Part shown: in pieces, positions 8,018 to 16,796 of the stretch
Position numbering within the stretch: the stretch's first letter is position 1
Layout: every line of letters starts with the position of its first letter
Assembly (NCBI GenBank): GCA_000223315.2
Contig: AFUS01000002.1
Coordinates: forward strand, 1-40,402
Direction: 5' to 3'
DNA: 40,402 nucleotides
Origin: Parvimonas sp. oral taxon 393 str. F0440
Lineage (GTDB): Bacteria; Bacillota; Clostridia; Tissierellales; Peptoniphilaceae
Made by a program: the position numbers and the translations under genes
Notes under the pieces: generated by a model
The model's input: the letters and a program-made list of their open reading frames with translations, nothing else
The model's database searches: none
What the model was told of the DNA's origin: nothing

Positions 8018-8079
8018 GGATGTAAAAATAGAATTATAAATATTTCATTTGGGTAATATAGTAAAAAGAGGGTGATTAT

Positions 8080-8876
8080 ATGAATAGAAACAAAGAACAA
8101 ATGTTGGATTTTTTAGTAAAAGCATTTATAGCTGATTCGGATAACTATAAAAATATGGAAATTCCTGAAGATGAAACTCAAAAAAAGGTAGTTTTACGTT
8201 CTCTTATGAATATCCGTATACCAAGAAAAATGGATGATAAAGTTTTAGAAGTTCAAGATGAATATTTAAAACTTTGCGCAGAAGAAAAGAGAATAGTAGA
8301 GATTAAGGATATTCCTGTTGTAAAAGATATTTTTCTATTTGGCAAGGAGATATTACAAGACTTAAGGTTGATGCTATAGTTAATGCGGCGAATTCAATAA
8401 TGCTTGGATGTTGGGTTCCAATGCATCTATGTATTGATAATCAAATACATACTTTTGCAGGAATTCAACTAAGGGCAGAATGTAACGAAAAAATGCAGGA
8501 ACTTAAGAAAAAATATGGTCAAGATTATGAACAGCCTACTGCTGTTCCGATGCTTACAGGTGCCTATAATCTACCTTCAAAAAAAGTAATTCATATAGTT
8601 GGTCCAATTGTTTATGGAGAGCTTACTAAAGAGCTTGAAAAAGAATTAGCTGACTGTTACGAAAAAACTTTGGATATGTGTTTGGAAAATGGACTAAAAA
8701 GTGTAGCATTTTGTTGTATATCAACAGGTGAATTTAGATTTCCAAAGGAAAGAGCAGCAGAGATTGCAATTGATACAACTAAAAAGTGGGTTTTAGAACA
8801 CCCTTTAGCTATGGATAGGATCATTTTTAATGTTTTCAAAGATGAAGATAAAAAATATTATGAAAAAATGATATAA
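8080..8876 (+). CDS. Zinc-dependent macrodomain ADP-ribosyl hydrolase linked to SirTM, frame-broken
   Basis: About 265 residues. The macrodomain begins with GDITRLKVDAIVNAANS, followed by GCWVPMHLCIDNQIHTFAG. The C-x4-H-x-C pattern in the latter is the zinc-ligand motif of the SirTM-associated zinc macrodomains. TGAYNLPSKKVIHIVGP and CCISTGEFRFPKERAAEIA form the ADP-ribose loops. Known members reverse the ADP-ribosylation made by the partner sirtuin. The N-terminal RSLMNIRIP and QDEYLKLCAEEK helices also match this subgroup. The first frame ends at 8379. One missing base in the AAAAGATATTTTT stretch (about 8325-8336) restores DIFSIWQGDITRL. The start at 8080 has an AGAGGGTG ribosome binding site. 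The unknown gene at 8913 and the SirTM gene at 9706 follow on the same strand. Confidence 0.88.
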
Positions 8877-8912
8877 TATTAATGATTATACTATTTTAAA
8901 AAGGAGATAATT

Positions 8913-9698
8913 ATGAGTTTTGATTTATTTGTCTTTGAAAAAAGAGAAGAAATAAAAACTTCTTTGGATGTATTTGCATATCAGGAGGAGTTCACAGAAT
9001 ATAAAGAAAATAAAGATTATGAATCTTTGGATGGCTGTTCTGATGTAATATCCTGTTGGGCTAAAAAGATGTTTGAAAAATTTCCACCAATAAGTGGGAA
9101 GTATGCTTTGCCTGATGAGATTGCCTATGCAACAGAGGATTCAGAAAATCATTTGACTGATTATAGCTTAGGAAAGAATGGAGTATATTGTGCATTCTCA
9201 TACAATGTTGAAGATGATGCATTGGAATTTGTAAAAAGTATTGCAGATGAATATGGTGTAGGAATTTATAATCTTCAAAGCAATGATGCAATTTTTTGTA
9301 AAGGGATTGACATATTAAAATGTAGAACAGAAAGCACGGACGACTTCGAATGTGATTGGGAAAATATTGAAAACTTTATTGAAAAATTTAATGATATTGA
9401 CCGAGTAAATGAAAATGGAGGACTAACATTCATTACCATTTGGTATGAAACTGATGGAAAACAAGGTAATTTTATACAATGTACTCCTTGTTATAAAAAT
9501 AAGGGATTTTTTTCATCATTATTTAGTAAGAAAATTTCAAATGAAATAGATTCTTATATTTTTGAAATAGAAAAAAACGGCGGGGTATATCAAACATTTA
9601 TAGAAGATAAATCTGAACTTATAAAAGTTATAAAAGAATGGTGCATAGATAGAAAAGAGCCTGATATAAGAGAATATAAAAGAATTATAGATTTGTAG
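8913..9698 (+). CDS. Unrecognised 261-residue protein between macrodomain and sirtuin genes
   Basis: The protein begins MSFDLFVFEKREEI, an opening I associate with soluble uncharacterised bacterial proteins, but I cannot name its family. It is acidic and has no signal peptide or membrane segment. Notable features are a central tract with several cysteines (DAIFCKGIDILKC, FECDWENIENF, FIQCTPCYKNKGFFSSLFSKK) and a C-terminal ...IKEWCIDRKEPDIREYKRI. The last part from about residue 165 (ENGGLTFITIWYETDGKQGNFIQCT) looks like an alpha/beta domain. The start has AAAAGGAGATAATTATG. It is 36 bases behind the macrodomain gene, and the SirTM gene begins 8 bases after its stop, so the three are one operon. 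It could be the ADP-ribosylation target, a regulator, or a passenger; nothing in the sequence decides. Confidence 0.8.
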   Translation: MSFDLFVFEKREEIKTSLDVFAYQEEFTEYKENKDYESLDGCSDVISCWAKKMFEKFPPISGKYALPDEIAYATEDSENHLTDYSLGKNGVYCAFSYNVEDDALEFVKSIADEYGVGIYNLQSNDAIFCKGIDILKCRTESTDDFECDWENIENFIEKFNDIDRVNENGGLTFITIWYETDGKQGNFIQCTPCYKNKGFFSSLFSKKISNEIDSYIFEIEKNGGVYQTFIEDKSELIKVIKEWCIDRKEPDIREYKRIIDL

Positions 9699-9705
9699 GT
9701 AAAAT

Positions 9706-10694
9706 ATGAAAGAAAATTATAATAAAACAGATGGATATAGAGAAAATATTGAAATGGGACTTAAGGGATTAAAGACTGCTGGGAAAAATATAACTTCTGA
9801 AAGTGAGTTAAATAAGGAAAAGATTGAATTTTTAAAAAAGAAATAGAAAATGCAGATGCGATTGTAATAGGTGCTGGAGCGGGGCTTTCAACTTCAGCAG
9901 GTTTGACTTATAGTGGTGAGAGATTCGAAAAATATTTCTTTGATTTTTCAAAAAAATTCGGTATAACTGATATGTATTCAGGTGGATTTTACCCTTTTCC
10001 GGATAGAGAAACACTTTGGGCTTGGTGGGCAAGACATATATATTTTAATAGATATATCGAACCACCAAAACCGGTTTACAGAGATTTGTTTTCCATTATA
10101 AAGGATAAAGAATATTTTGTTATAACGACAAATGTAGATCATCAATTTCAAAGAGCGGGATTTGATAAAAAACGTCTTTTCTATACTCAAGGTGATTATG
10201 GATTATTTCAAAGCGTGAATTCACAAAATCAAAAGACCTATGATAATGAAGAATGGGTTATGAGAGCGATAGAAGTTCAAGGATTTAAGAAAAATGAAGA
10301 GGGCGTTTTTGATATACCTGAAAATATGGAAATATCAATGAAAATTCCTACAGATATGATTCCAAAATGTCCTGATGATGACTCCGATGTTACAATGAAT
10401 CTTCGTGCTGATACTTCCTTTGTCGAAGATGAAGGTTGGTATAAAGCATCGAAAGAATATTATAATTTCCTTGAAAAGTATAAAGATAAACATATACTCT
10501 TTTTAGAGTTGGGTGTTGGAAATAATACTCCTGTAATAATAAAATATCCTTTTTGGCAAATGACTATGGAAAATAAAAATTCAATTTATGCCTGTATTAA
10601 TTATAAAGAAGCATTTTACCCTGAACAAATAAAAGACAGAAGCATTTGTATTGACGGAGATATTGGAGAAATACTAAAGAAAATTATGGAATAA
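9706..10694 (+). CDS. Class M sirtuin (SirTM), protein ADP-ribosyltransferase, frame-broken
   Basis: A 329-residue sirtuin-fold protein. The NAD-binding signature AIVIGAGAGLSTSAGLTYSG follows a helical leader (MKENYNKTDGYRENIEMGLKGLK). FVITTNVDHQF supplies the TxNxD motif. In place of the catalytic LHG histidine of deacetylating sirtuins there is FYTQGDYG, a Gln. That substitution is the hallmark of SirTM enzymes, which transfer ADP-ribose rather than deacetylate. The late ELGVGNNTPVIIKYPFW matches the family's C-terminal NAD-site strand. Described SirTM genes sit with a macrodomain hydrolase, a GcvH-like protein and LplA2; only the macrodomain partner is present here. The first frame stops at 9846. 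One extra A in the A6 run at 9834-9839 gives FLKKEIENADAIVIGAGAG and a single frame. Start at ATG 9706, with a weak TAGGT site. Confidence 0.9.
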
Positions 10695-10711
10695 TAAATA
10701 AAAGTTTTATT

Positions 10712-10744
10712 AAAGAATATTCTTTTTAAGAGTATTCTTTTTTG
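10712..10744 (+). terminator. Terminator of the SirTM operon
   Basis: AAAGAATA (10712-10719) pairs with TATTCTTT (10733-10740) and a T run follows. The hairpin is nearly identical to the one at 7024-7055. Confidence 0.75.
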
Positions 10745-10764
10745 TGTAAATAATATTTAAAAAA

Positions 10765-11200
10765 TAAACAATGCACGTCATAGCAACAAGCAAAGTGAAT
10801 CCCCCAACACGTCATCTCGAGTGAAGTGTAACGCAATCGAGAGATCTCATAAATCCCTGTAATTGTGAATGAAATATTTTTAGTAGATTGTATTGTAATT
10901 AAAGTTAAGAAAATTTTATTTTTTATGTATCTCCGATACATTCATTTTTGTTTGCAACAAAAATGTGAGATTTCCACAGTCGATTGTACCCAAATTAAAG
11001 ATTTGGACAATATGCGTCAGACCTACTATAGATTATTTACAAGTAAATAATCTAAGTTATAAGATTTCTCCACTACACTCAGCTATGCTTCGTTTCGGTC
11101 GAAATGACGTATGAAGAAGAATCTTCGTTTAGGAGCTTAACGTTAAAAGAAAATAATCTTCAAATTTCAAAAGAAATATTTTAAAAAATATAAAAGGCAT
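10765..11200 (+). repeat. Interspersed mosaic repeat, copy 2
   Basis: It holds GCACGTCATAG (from 10773), an ACACGTCATCTCGAG segment near 10807, hairpin A (10925-10941), hairpin B (10943-10965, 10-bp stem) and the 51-base core in forward orientation (11061-11111, one mismatch to copy 1a). AACGTTAAAAG near 11138 and an A/T-rich tail shared with copy 1c follow. It fills the gap between the SirTM gene and the ABC transporter; no gene is seen. Confidence 0.85.
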
Positions 11201-11207
11201 CAAAAAT

Positions 11208-11252
11208 TTTTCATTTCATAAATATTTCATTTTCATTTCATAAATATTTCAT
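11208..11252 (+). repeat. 22-bp tandem duplication in the leader of the ABC operon
   Basis: TTTTCATTTCATAAATATTT plus CAT occurs at 11208-11230 and again at 11230-11252 with no mismatches. It precedes the shared leader element at 11245-11264, which lies partly inside the second unit. Confidence 0.7.
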
Positions 11253-11332
11253 AAATCTGGTTTAAAATAGCTACTGTAAAGAAAATACTTTGAAATTAAA
11301 ATAAATTTGAGAGAGGGGAGCTGAATAGGACA

Positions 11333-12618
11333 GTGGTAAAAAATGCGATAGCATATGTTTTAAGAAAAAGAATAGAACTCTGATAGTTTTTATTATTTTG
11401 ACAGTAGTTCTTTCATGTTTATACGCTTGTCTAAATATTTTGAAATCAGGAGCTAGTTTGGAGAAGTCTTTGTATAAGTCTTCAAATTCATCTTCATCCA
11501 TAGCCAGAAAGGACAGTCAGGGATATTTTGATAGAAATGAGTTAAAAGGTATAAATGATATAAAGGAAATTGAAGAGATAATTACTCAATATGAAGGCTT
11601 GGCAAGATTGTCAAATACCAATGCAGTTGACAGCGGGCAACAAATCACAAGAGATGATATTCCAAGTTACTTAAAAAATATTGTATCAATTCAAGCTACA
11701 AGCAATGTAAAAAGAAATGTTTTGTTTAGTAGTGGAGTTTTTACAATAAAAGAGGGAAGAAATATTGAAAAAAATGATAAAAATAAGATTTTAGTTCATG
11801 AGGAGTTTGCTGAAAAGAACAAATTAAAATTAGGAGATAAAATTAGTTTAGAATTTGTAGATCCAAATAAAAATGATAAAAGCAACAAGCAAACTGAATT
11901 TGAAATTGTTGGAATTTTTTCAGGAAAGAAACAGGAGACACAAACAGGATTATCTTCAGATTTGAGTGAAAATATGATGTTTACGGATTATGATTCAGCA
12001 CAAAAGGCTTTAAATGCTGAAGGAAACAAAGAACTTGTAAATAAGATGACATTTTTTACAAGCACTCCTGAAAAGATGGACGAGGCAATAAATAAAGTTA
12101 AAAAGCTTAATGTAGATTGGGAAAAAACTTATACTGTTGATAAGGATTCAAACTCATTTAAAGAAGCTTTAGAGTCATTAAGCGGAGTTAAGCATATTAT
12201 AAGAATAATGACTTTTGCAATTATGATTGGTGGTTCTGTAGTTCTTTCATTGATATTGATATTATGGTTAAGAGAAAGAATTTATGAAATCGGAATATTA
12301 TTGTCCATAGGTGTAAGTAAATTAAAAATTATAGGTCAATTTATTATGGAATTAATATTTATATCAATTCCGGCAATTCTGGTATCTTTGATATTTGGAA
12401 ATTTGGTAGTAAATCAAATTATCGGAGGACTGATTAGTTCCGATGATACTACATCAATTACATCCAATTTCGTAAGTAATGGATATAATATGAACAGTTT
12501 AATAACTTTTGCACAAAGTTATGGAGTTTTATTGCTAATTATTGTTTTATCAGTAGTTTTTGCATCAGGATTGATTTTAATTAAGAAACCAAAAGAAATA
12601 TTATCACAAATTAGCTAG
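11333..12618 (+). CDS. FtsX-type ABC transporter permease (first subunit), frame-broken
   Basis: About 428 residues. The first membrane helix is followed by a large extracytoplasmic domain of about 220 residues, then three helices near residues 285-420. This is the MacB/FtsX permease layout with ends like EIGILLSIGVSKLKIIGQF, the cytoplasmic coupling segment. I place the start at GTG 11333 because the resulting VKNAIAYVLRKKNRTLIVFII matches the paralogue at 13284 (FKNAFAYVTRKSLKSLIILLI). One missing A in the A5 run at 11365-11369 separates this start from the long frame beginning near 11398. The ATPase gene follows after 10 bases. Such systems export or expel antimicrobial peptides or extract lipoproteins; the substrate is unknown. 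Confidence 0.85.
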
Positions 12619-12628
12619 GAGGAAATAA

Positions 12629-13273
12629 ATGAACACATTAGAAATTAAAAATGTAACATATAGTTATGCGAATTCAAAAGAAAAAGTTTTATCATTAATA
12701 AATCAAGGATTTGAACTTGGAAAATTTTATGCGATTATCGGTAAATCAGGAACAGGAAAGTCAACTTTGCTTTCACTTTTAGCAGGTTTAGATAAACCGA
12801 ACAGCGGAGAAATTTTGTTCAATAACGAAAATATAGAAAAAGCAGGTTATAGTAATCACAGAAAGAACAATATATCTTTAGTATTCCAAAACTACAATCT
12901 TATAGATTATCTATCACCATTAGAAAATATCAGATTGGTAAATAGTAAAGCATCTGAAGATATCTTGCTTGAATTGGGACTTGATAGAACTCAAGTTAGA
13001 AGAAATGTAATGAAACTATCAGGTGGACAACAACAAAGAGTTGCTATTGCAAGAGCTTTAGTATCAGAAGCACCGGTTATTTTGGCAGACGAACCTACAG
13101 GTAACTTGGATGAAACTACTGCAGGAGAAATAATAGAAGTATTGAAAAAACTTGCAAAAGAGAGAAATAAATGTGTAATAGTAGTAACTCATAGTAAAGA
13201 AGTTGCAAGTGCAGCTGATACGATACTTGAGCTTAATAATAAAAGATTAAAAGAAGTAACAAAAAGTAATTAG
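12629..13273 (+). CDS. ABC transporter ATP-binding protein (MacB/LolD/BceA type)
   Basis: A 214-residue nucleotide-binding subunit with Walker A GKSGTGKST near residue 38, Q-loop LVFQNYNLIDYLSPLENI, signature LSGGQQQRVAIARAL, Walker B VILADEPTGNLD and H-loop VVTHSKEVAS. Its closest style is the ATPase family that drives FtsX-type permeases through a mechanotransmission cycle rather than classical transport. AGGAGGAAATAAATG gives the start. It sits between two permease genes with 10-base gaps on either side, so the transporter is probably a heterodimeric-permease machine with this ATPase as its dimer. Confidence 0.93.
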   Translation: MNTLEIKNVTYSYANSKEKVLSLINQGFELGKFYAIIGKSGTGKSTLLSLLAGLDKPNSGEILFNNENIEKAGYSNHRKNNISLVFQNYNLIDYLSPLENIRLVNSKASEDILLELGLDRTQVRRNVMKLSGGQQQRVAIARALVSEAPVILADEPTGNLDETTAGEIIEVLKKLAKERNKCVIVVTHSKEVASAADTILELNNKRLKEVTKSN

Positions 13274-13283
13274 GAGGTAAGCA

Positions 13284-14663
13284 ATGTTTAAAAATGCTTT
13301 TGCGTACGTAACCAGAAAGAGTTTAAAATCATTAATTATATTATTAATTATCTTATCAATGTCAGCACTTAGCTTGATAAGTTTATCTATAAAAGATGCT
13401 ACAAATAAGGCATCAGAAGAAACTTTTGGAAATATTACAAACAGTTTTACAATGGAAATAAATAGAAGAGTAAATCAAGGTACTGCCAGAGGTGGTGGTA
13501 ATGTAAGAGGTCAAGACATCAAGAAAATTGTTGATTCAGGACATGTGGATAATTTTGTTAAAAGAATCAACAGTGTTGCCAATCTTGACGATAATTTAGA
13601 TATAGTTCAAGCGCCGGGTGCTGGTCAAAACGAATCTGCAGAAAGAGCTAAAAACTTCAAAAGAGCAGTTATGTTAACAGGTGTAAACAGTTCTCAAAAA
13701 GAAACAAAATTTGTTTCCGGAGCATATAAATTAGTTGAAGGGGAACATTTAAATAGCGAAGATAAAAATAAAATTTTAATGCATAAAGATTTAGCTGCAA
13801 AAAATAATTTAAAAGTTGGAGATAAGATTAAATTAAAATCCAATTTATATGATGCAGATAATGAAAAGAGAGCAAATGAAACTGTAGAAGTAGAAATTAA
13901 AGGTCTTTTTGATGGACATGGAAAAAGCGCTGTAACTTATAATCAAGAACTTTATGAAAATACTTTAATTACAGATGTTCATACAGCTGCCAAAGTTTAT
14001 GGAAATACTGAAGATACAGCAACATACCAAGATGCAACATTCTTTGTAAAAGGTAATAGAAATTTAGATCAAGTAATAAAAGATCTTAAAAAATTGGATA
14101 TTAACTGGAGATCTTATAATTTAATTAAGAGTTCTTCAAACTTCCCTGCATTACAAAAATCAATTTCAGGAATATATTCAATTGCAAATCAATTATTTGC
14201 AGGTTCTCTAATATTTGCAGGTTTAGTAGTTACATTACTATTATTCTTGTGGATGAATGCCAGAAAGAAAGAAATTGCAGTATTGTTATCAATAGGAATT
14301 TCTAAAACTAAGATATTTGGACAATTTGCCATTGAATTACTTTTCGTTGCAATCCCGGCATTCATAGGTTCATATTTCTTGGCAGGTTATACAGGAAAAA
14401 TGCTTGGAAACAGTATTTTACAAAAAGTTACAGGAAGTATTGCAAAACAAATCGCAAGACAGTCAGCATCAACTAAATTAGGAGGCGGAGCTGAAGTTGA
14501 CGGATTTAATAAGACATTAACAAGTTTAGATGTTAGCATTAATCCAAAAGCCCTTCTTTATGTAGTATTGTTCATGTCAATTGTACTTGCAATTGCATTG
14601 GTAATCTCTTCTTCAAATATTTTAAGAAAGAAACCAAAAGAATTATTAATTGATACAAAATAG
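13284..14663 (+). CDS. FtsX-type ABC transporter permease (second subunit)
   Basis: A 459-residue permease with one N-terminal helix (SLIILLIILSMSALSLISLS), an extracytoplasmic domain of roughly 250 residues and three C-terminal helices (around LFAGSLIFAGLVVTLLLFLW, FAIELLFVAIPAFIGSYFLA and ALLYVVLFMSIVLAIALV). It is a paralogue of the permease at 11333: both contain KILxHKDLAxKNNLKxGDKI-like and EIAVLLSIGISKTKIFGQF-like segments and end in KKPKELL. The gene is intact, starts after TTAGGAGGTAAGCAATG, and ends before a strong terminator. The response regulator and kinase genes beyond the terminator probably control this operon. Confidence 0.92.
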   Translation: MFKNAFAYVTRKSLKSLIILLIILSMSALSLISLSIKDATNKASEETFGNITNSFTMEINRRVNQGTARGGGNVRGQDIKKIVDSGHVDNFVKRINSVANLDDNLDIVQAPGAGQNESAERAKNFKRAVMLTGVNSSQKETKFVSGAYKLVEGEHLNSEDKNKILMHKDLAAKNNLKVGDKIKLKSNLYDADNEKRANETVEVEIKGLFDGHGKSAVTYNQELYENTLITDVHTAAKVYGNTEDTATYQDATFFVKGNRNLDQVIKDLKKLDINWRSYNLIKSSSNFPALQKSISGIYSIANQLFAGSLIFAGLVVTLLLFLWMNARKKEIAVLLSIGISKTKIFGQFAIELLFVAIPAFIGSYFLAGYTGKMLGNSILQKVTGSIAKQIARQSASTKLGGGAEVDGFNKTLTSLDVSINPKALLYVVLFMSIVLAIALVISSSNILRKKPKELLIDTK

Positions 14664-14706
14664 TTTTTATCATAGGGGGTACTTCGTAATATTCTAATAC
14701 GATAGC

Positions 14707-14745
14707 AAAAATTATCGGTGTATATACATCGATAATTTTGTTTTT
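14707..14745 (+). terminator. Terminator after the ABC transporter operon
   Basis: AAAATTATCG (14707-14716) pairs with CGATAATTTT (14730-14739). The stem can extend inward almost symmetrically with one G-U pair, and T residues follow. Confidence 0.88.
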
Positions 14746-14789
14746 ATGGTAAAATATTATTAGTAAATTTTTTTATAAAAGGAGGGCTT

Positions 14790-15445
14790 ATGAGAATATT
14801 AGTTGTCGAAGACGATCAAATAATCAGAGAGGGAATCTGTGAGTATTTATCTGCATTCGGTTATGACATTATTGAAGCGAAAGACGGACAGGAAGCCTTA
14901 ATAAAATTTAATAAGAATGAGATTAATTTAGTAATTTTAGATATACAAATTCCTTTCCTAAATGGATTGGAAGTCTTAAAAGAAATCAGAAAAAAAGTAA
15001 TTTGCCTGTGCTGATGCTTACAGCATTTAATGATGAGGAATATAAGATAAATGCTTTTTCAAGTTTGGCGGACGGTTATATGGAAAAGCCGTTTTCACTT
15101 CCTGTTTTAAAAGTTAGAATAGATTCTTTAGTTAAAAGGCATTATGGAAGTCATGAAAAATTTGAATATAATAATGCCGAAGTTAATTTCACAAGTTACA
15201 CAGCGAAATACAATGGCGAAGATGTGGATATAAATGCAAAAGAACTTGAGATATTAAAATATTTATTGGAAAACGAAGGACATGCTTTGACAAGAGCACA
15301 GATAATAGATAATGTGTGGAAAGAAACGGATGAAATTCCTTTTGACAGAGTTATAGATGTCTATATAAAAGAGTTGAGAAAAAAACTTGGTTTGGATTGT
15401 ATTGTAACAATTAGAAATGTTGGTTATAAATTGGAGAGAAAATGA
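14790..15445 (+). CDS. OmpR/PhoB-family response regulator, frame-broken
   Basis: About 218 residues. The receiver domain shows the acidic pair in VVEDDQ, the phospho-acceptor Asp in LVILDIQIPFLNG, the Thr in LMLTAF and the Lys in MEKPFSL. A C-terminal winged helix follows (ELEILKYLLENEGHALTRAQIIDNVWKE...VDVYIKELRKKL...IRNVGYKLE). It binds DNA when phosphorylated by the adjacent kinase. The frame breaks at an A7 run (14990-14996). One extra A gives EIRKKSNLPVLMLTAF, exactly the expected receiver sequence. GGAGGGCTTATG gives the start. The stop overlaps the kinase start (ATGA at 15442), a sign of translational coupling. Confidence 0.92.
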
Positions 15446-16771
15446 AGAATTTAAAAATATTTCCAAAAATGTTTTTGCAGACATTTGGAATTCTCGGAAC
15501 TGTAATTGTGTTAATACATTTATTGGTATTTTTTATTTTTCCGAGAACTTACTTGGAAACTAGAAAGCAGGAACTTTATTCAAAAGCCGATGAAATCTCA
15601 AATAATATTATGGGAAAGGATTTAAAATTTGTAGAACAGTCTTTGGAATTTTTTCTAAAAGTAGTGATATAAAGGCATTTATAAAAGGAGAAAACGGAGA
15701 TGACGAAGTCCAAATAGGCGATGATATCAATGTGAATTTAAAGAGCGGAGATAATTCTTTAATTATTGAAGAAAGGGAAGTAGAATTAAAAGGTGGTAAA
15801 AAAATCTCCATACAATTTATTTCTACCGCAGATATGAAAAAGGATGCTAAAGAACTCAGCTTTAAATTCTTGCCATATTCATTGGCTATATCTTTTATTT
15901 TTTCAATCATAGTTTCACTTATTTATGCAAAGGCGATAACTAATAATATAAAAGAAATAAAAAATGTTACGAAAAAAATGATGCGTTTGGATAGAACTGC
16001 TTATTTAAAAATTAATTCTACAAATGAAGTTGGAGAATTAAAGGAACAGATTAATGATTTGTATAGTACTCTTTTAAAGCTGATAGACGATTTAGAGCTT
16101 AAAAATGAAGAAATAGTAAAATTAGAAAAATTAAAATATGATTTTTTAGGGGAACATCACATGAATTAAAAACTCCACTAGCAAGTCTAAAAATAATATT
16201 GGAAAATATGAAATACAATATTGGAAAATATAAAAATAGAGATTTGTATATCGAAAATTGTATTGACATAGTCGATCATTTGACAAGAAGTATTTCACAA
16301 ATGCTGTCAGTTTCTTCGTTTGAACATTTGAAAAATGATGAAGAAATAATAGTTGTCAATGATATATTAGAAGATGTCTTGAAGCAATATATGTTACTTG
16401 CAAATCATAAAAATATAAAAATCAATAATAATCTGAAAAATGAAAAAATCTATATAGGAATGACGGCACTTAAAATTGTACTTTCTAATTTAATAAACAA
16501 TGCAGTTAAATATTCCGACGAAAATGGTTTAATTAACATTGGAACAAAAGATGATTGGCTTTATATCGAAAATTCCTATAAGGATAATAAAGATTTGGAT
16601 GTAAATAAAATATTTGAAATTAGTTTCAGCTTAAATAAAGAAAACAGTAATGGTCTGGGTTTATATATTGTTAAAAATATTTTATTGAACTATGGAATAA
16701 AATACAAAGTAGAAAAAAGCAAAACGGGAATTGTATTTTTGATAGAATTATCAGGCAATATGGATAAATAA
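15442..16771 (+). CDS. Sensor histidine kinase, frame-broken at two sites
   Basis: About 443 residues. TM1 is near residues 13-33 (FLQTFGILGTVIVLIHLLVFFIF) and TM2 near 140-160 (LPYSLAISFIFSIIVSLIYA), with an extracytoplasmic sensor of about 100 residues between. A HAMP-like linker follows, then the H-box SHELKTPLASLK, N-box NLINNAVKYSDENG and G-box NGLGLYIVKNIL. Two breaks are seen. The T6 run at 15649-15654 needs one T (giving LEFFSKSSDIKAF). The G4 run at 16150-16153 needs one G (giving FLGGTSHELKTPL, which restores the phospho-acceptor His region). Both lie in otherwise well-conserved sequence, so sequencing undercalls are likely. Paired with the overlapping response regulator. Confidence 0.9.
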
Positions 16772-16796
16772 ATTTTTGTTTCATAATAAAGGAGCT

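Noticed and set aside
7000-8080. Insertion sequence or transposase remnant in the repeat-rich gap
   Set aside because: No transposase-like coding sequence or terminal inverted repeats with target duplications were found.
9706-9903. Programmed ribosomal frameshifting in SirTM at the A6 run
   Set aside because: The same kind of break occurs in ten other unrelated genes, so a common technical cause explains it better. No slippery-site stimulatory structure was seen.
10865-11050. Short open frame inside repeat copy 2
   Set aside because: It spans hairpins and repeat segments that are interrupted in other copies, and has no ribosome binding site.
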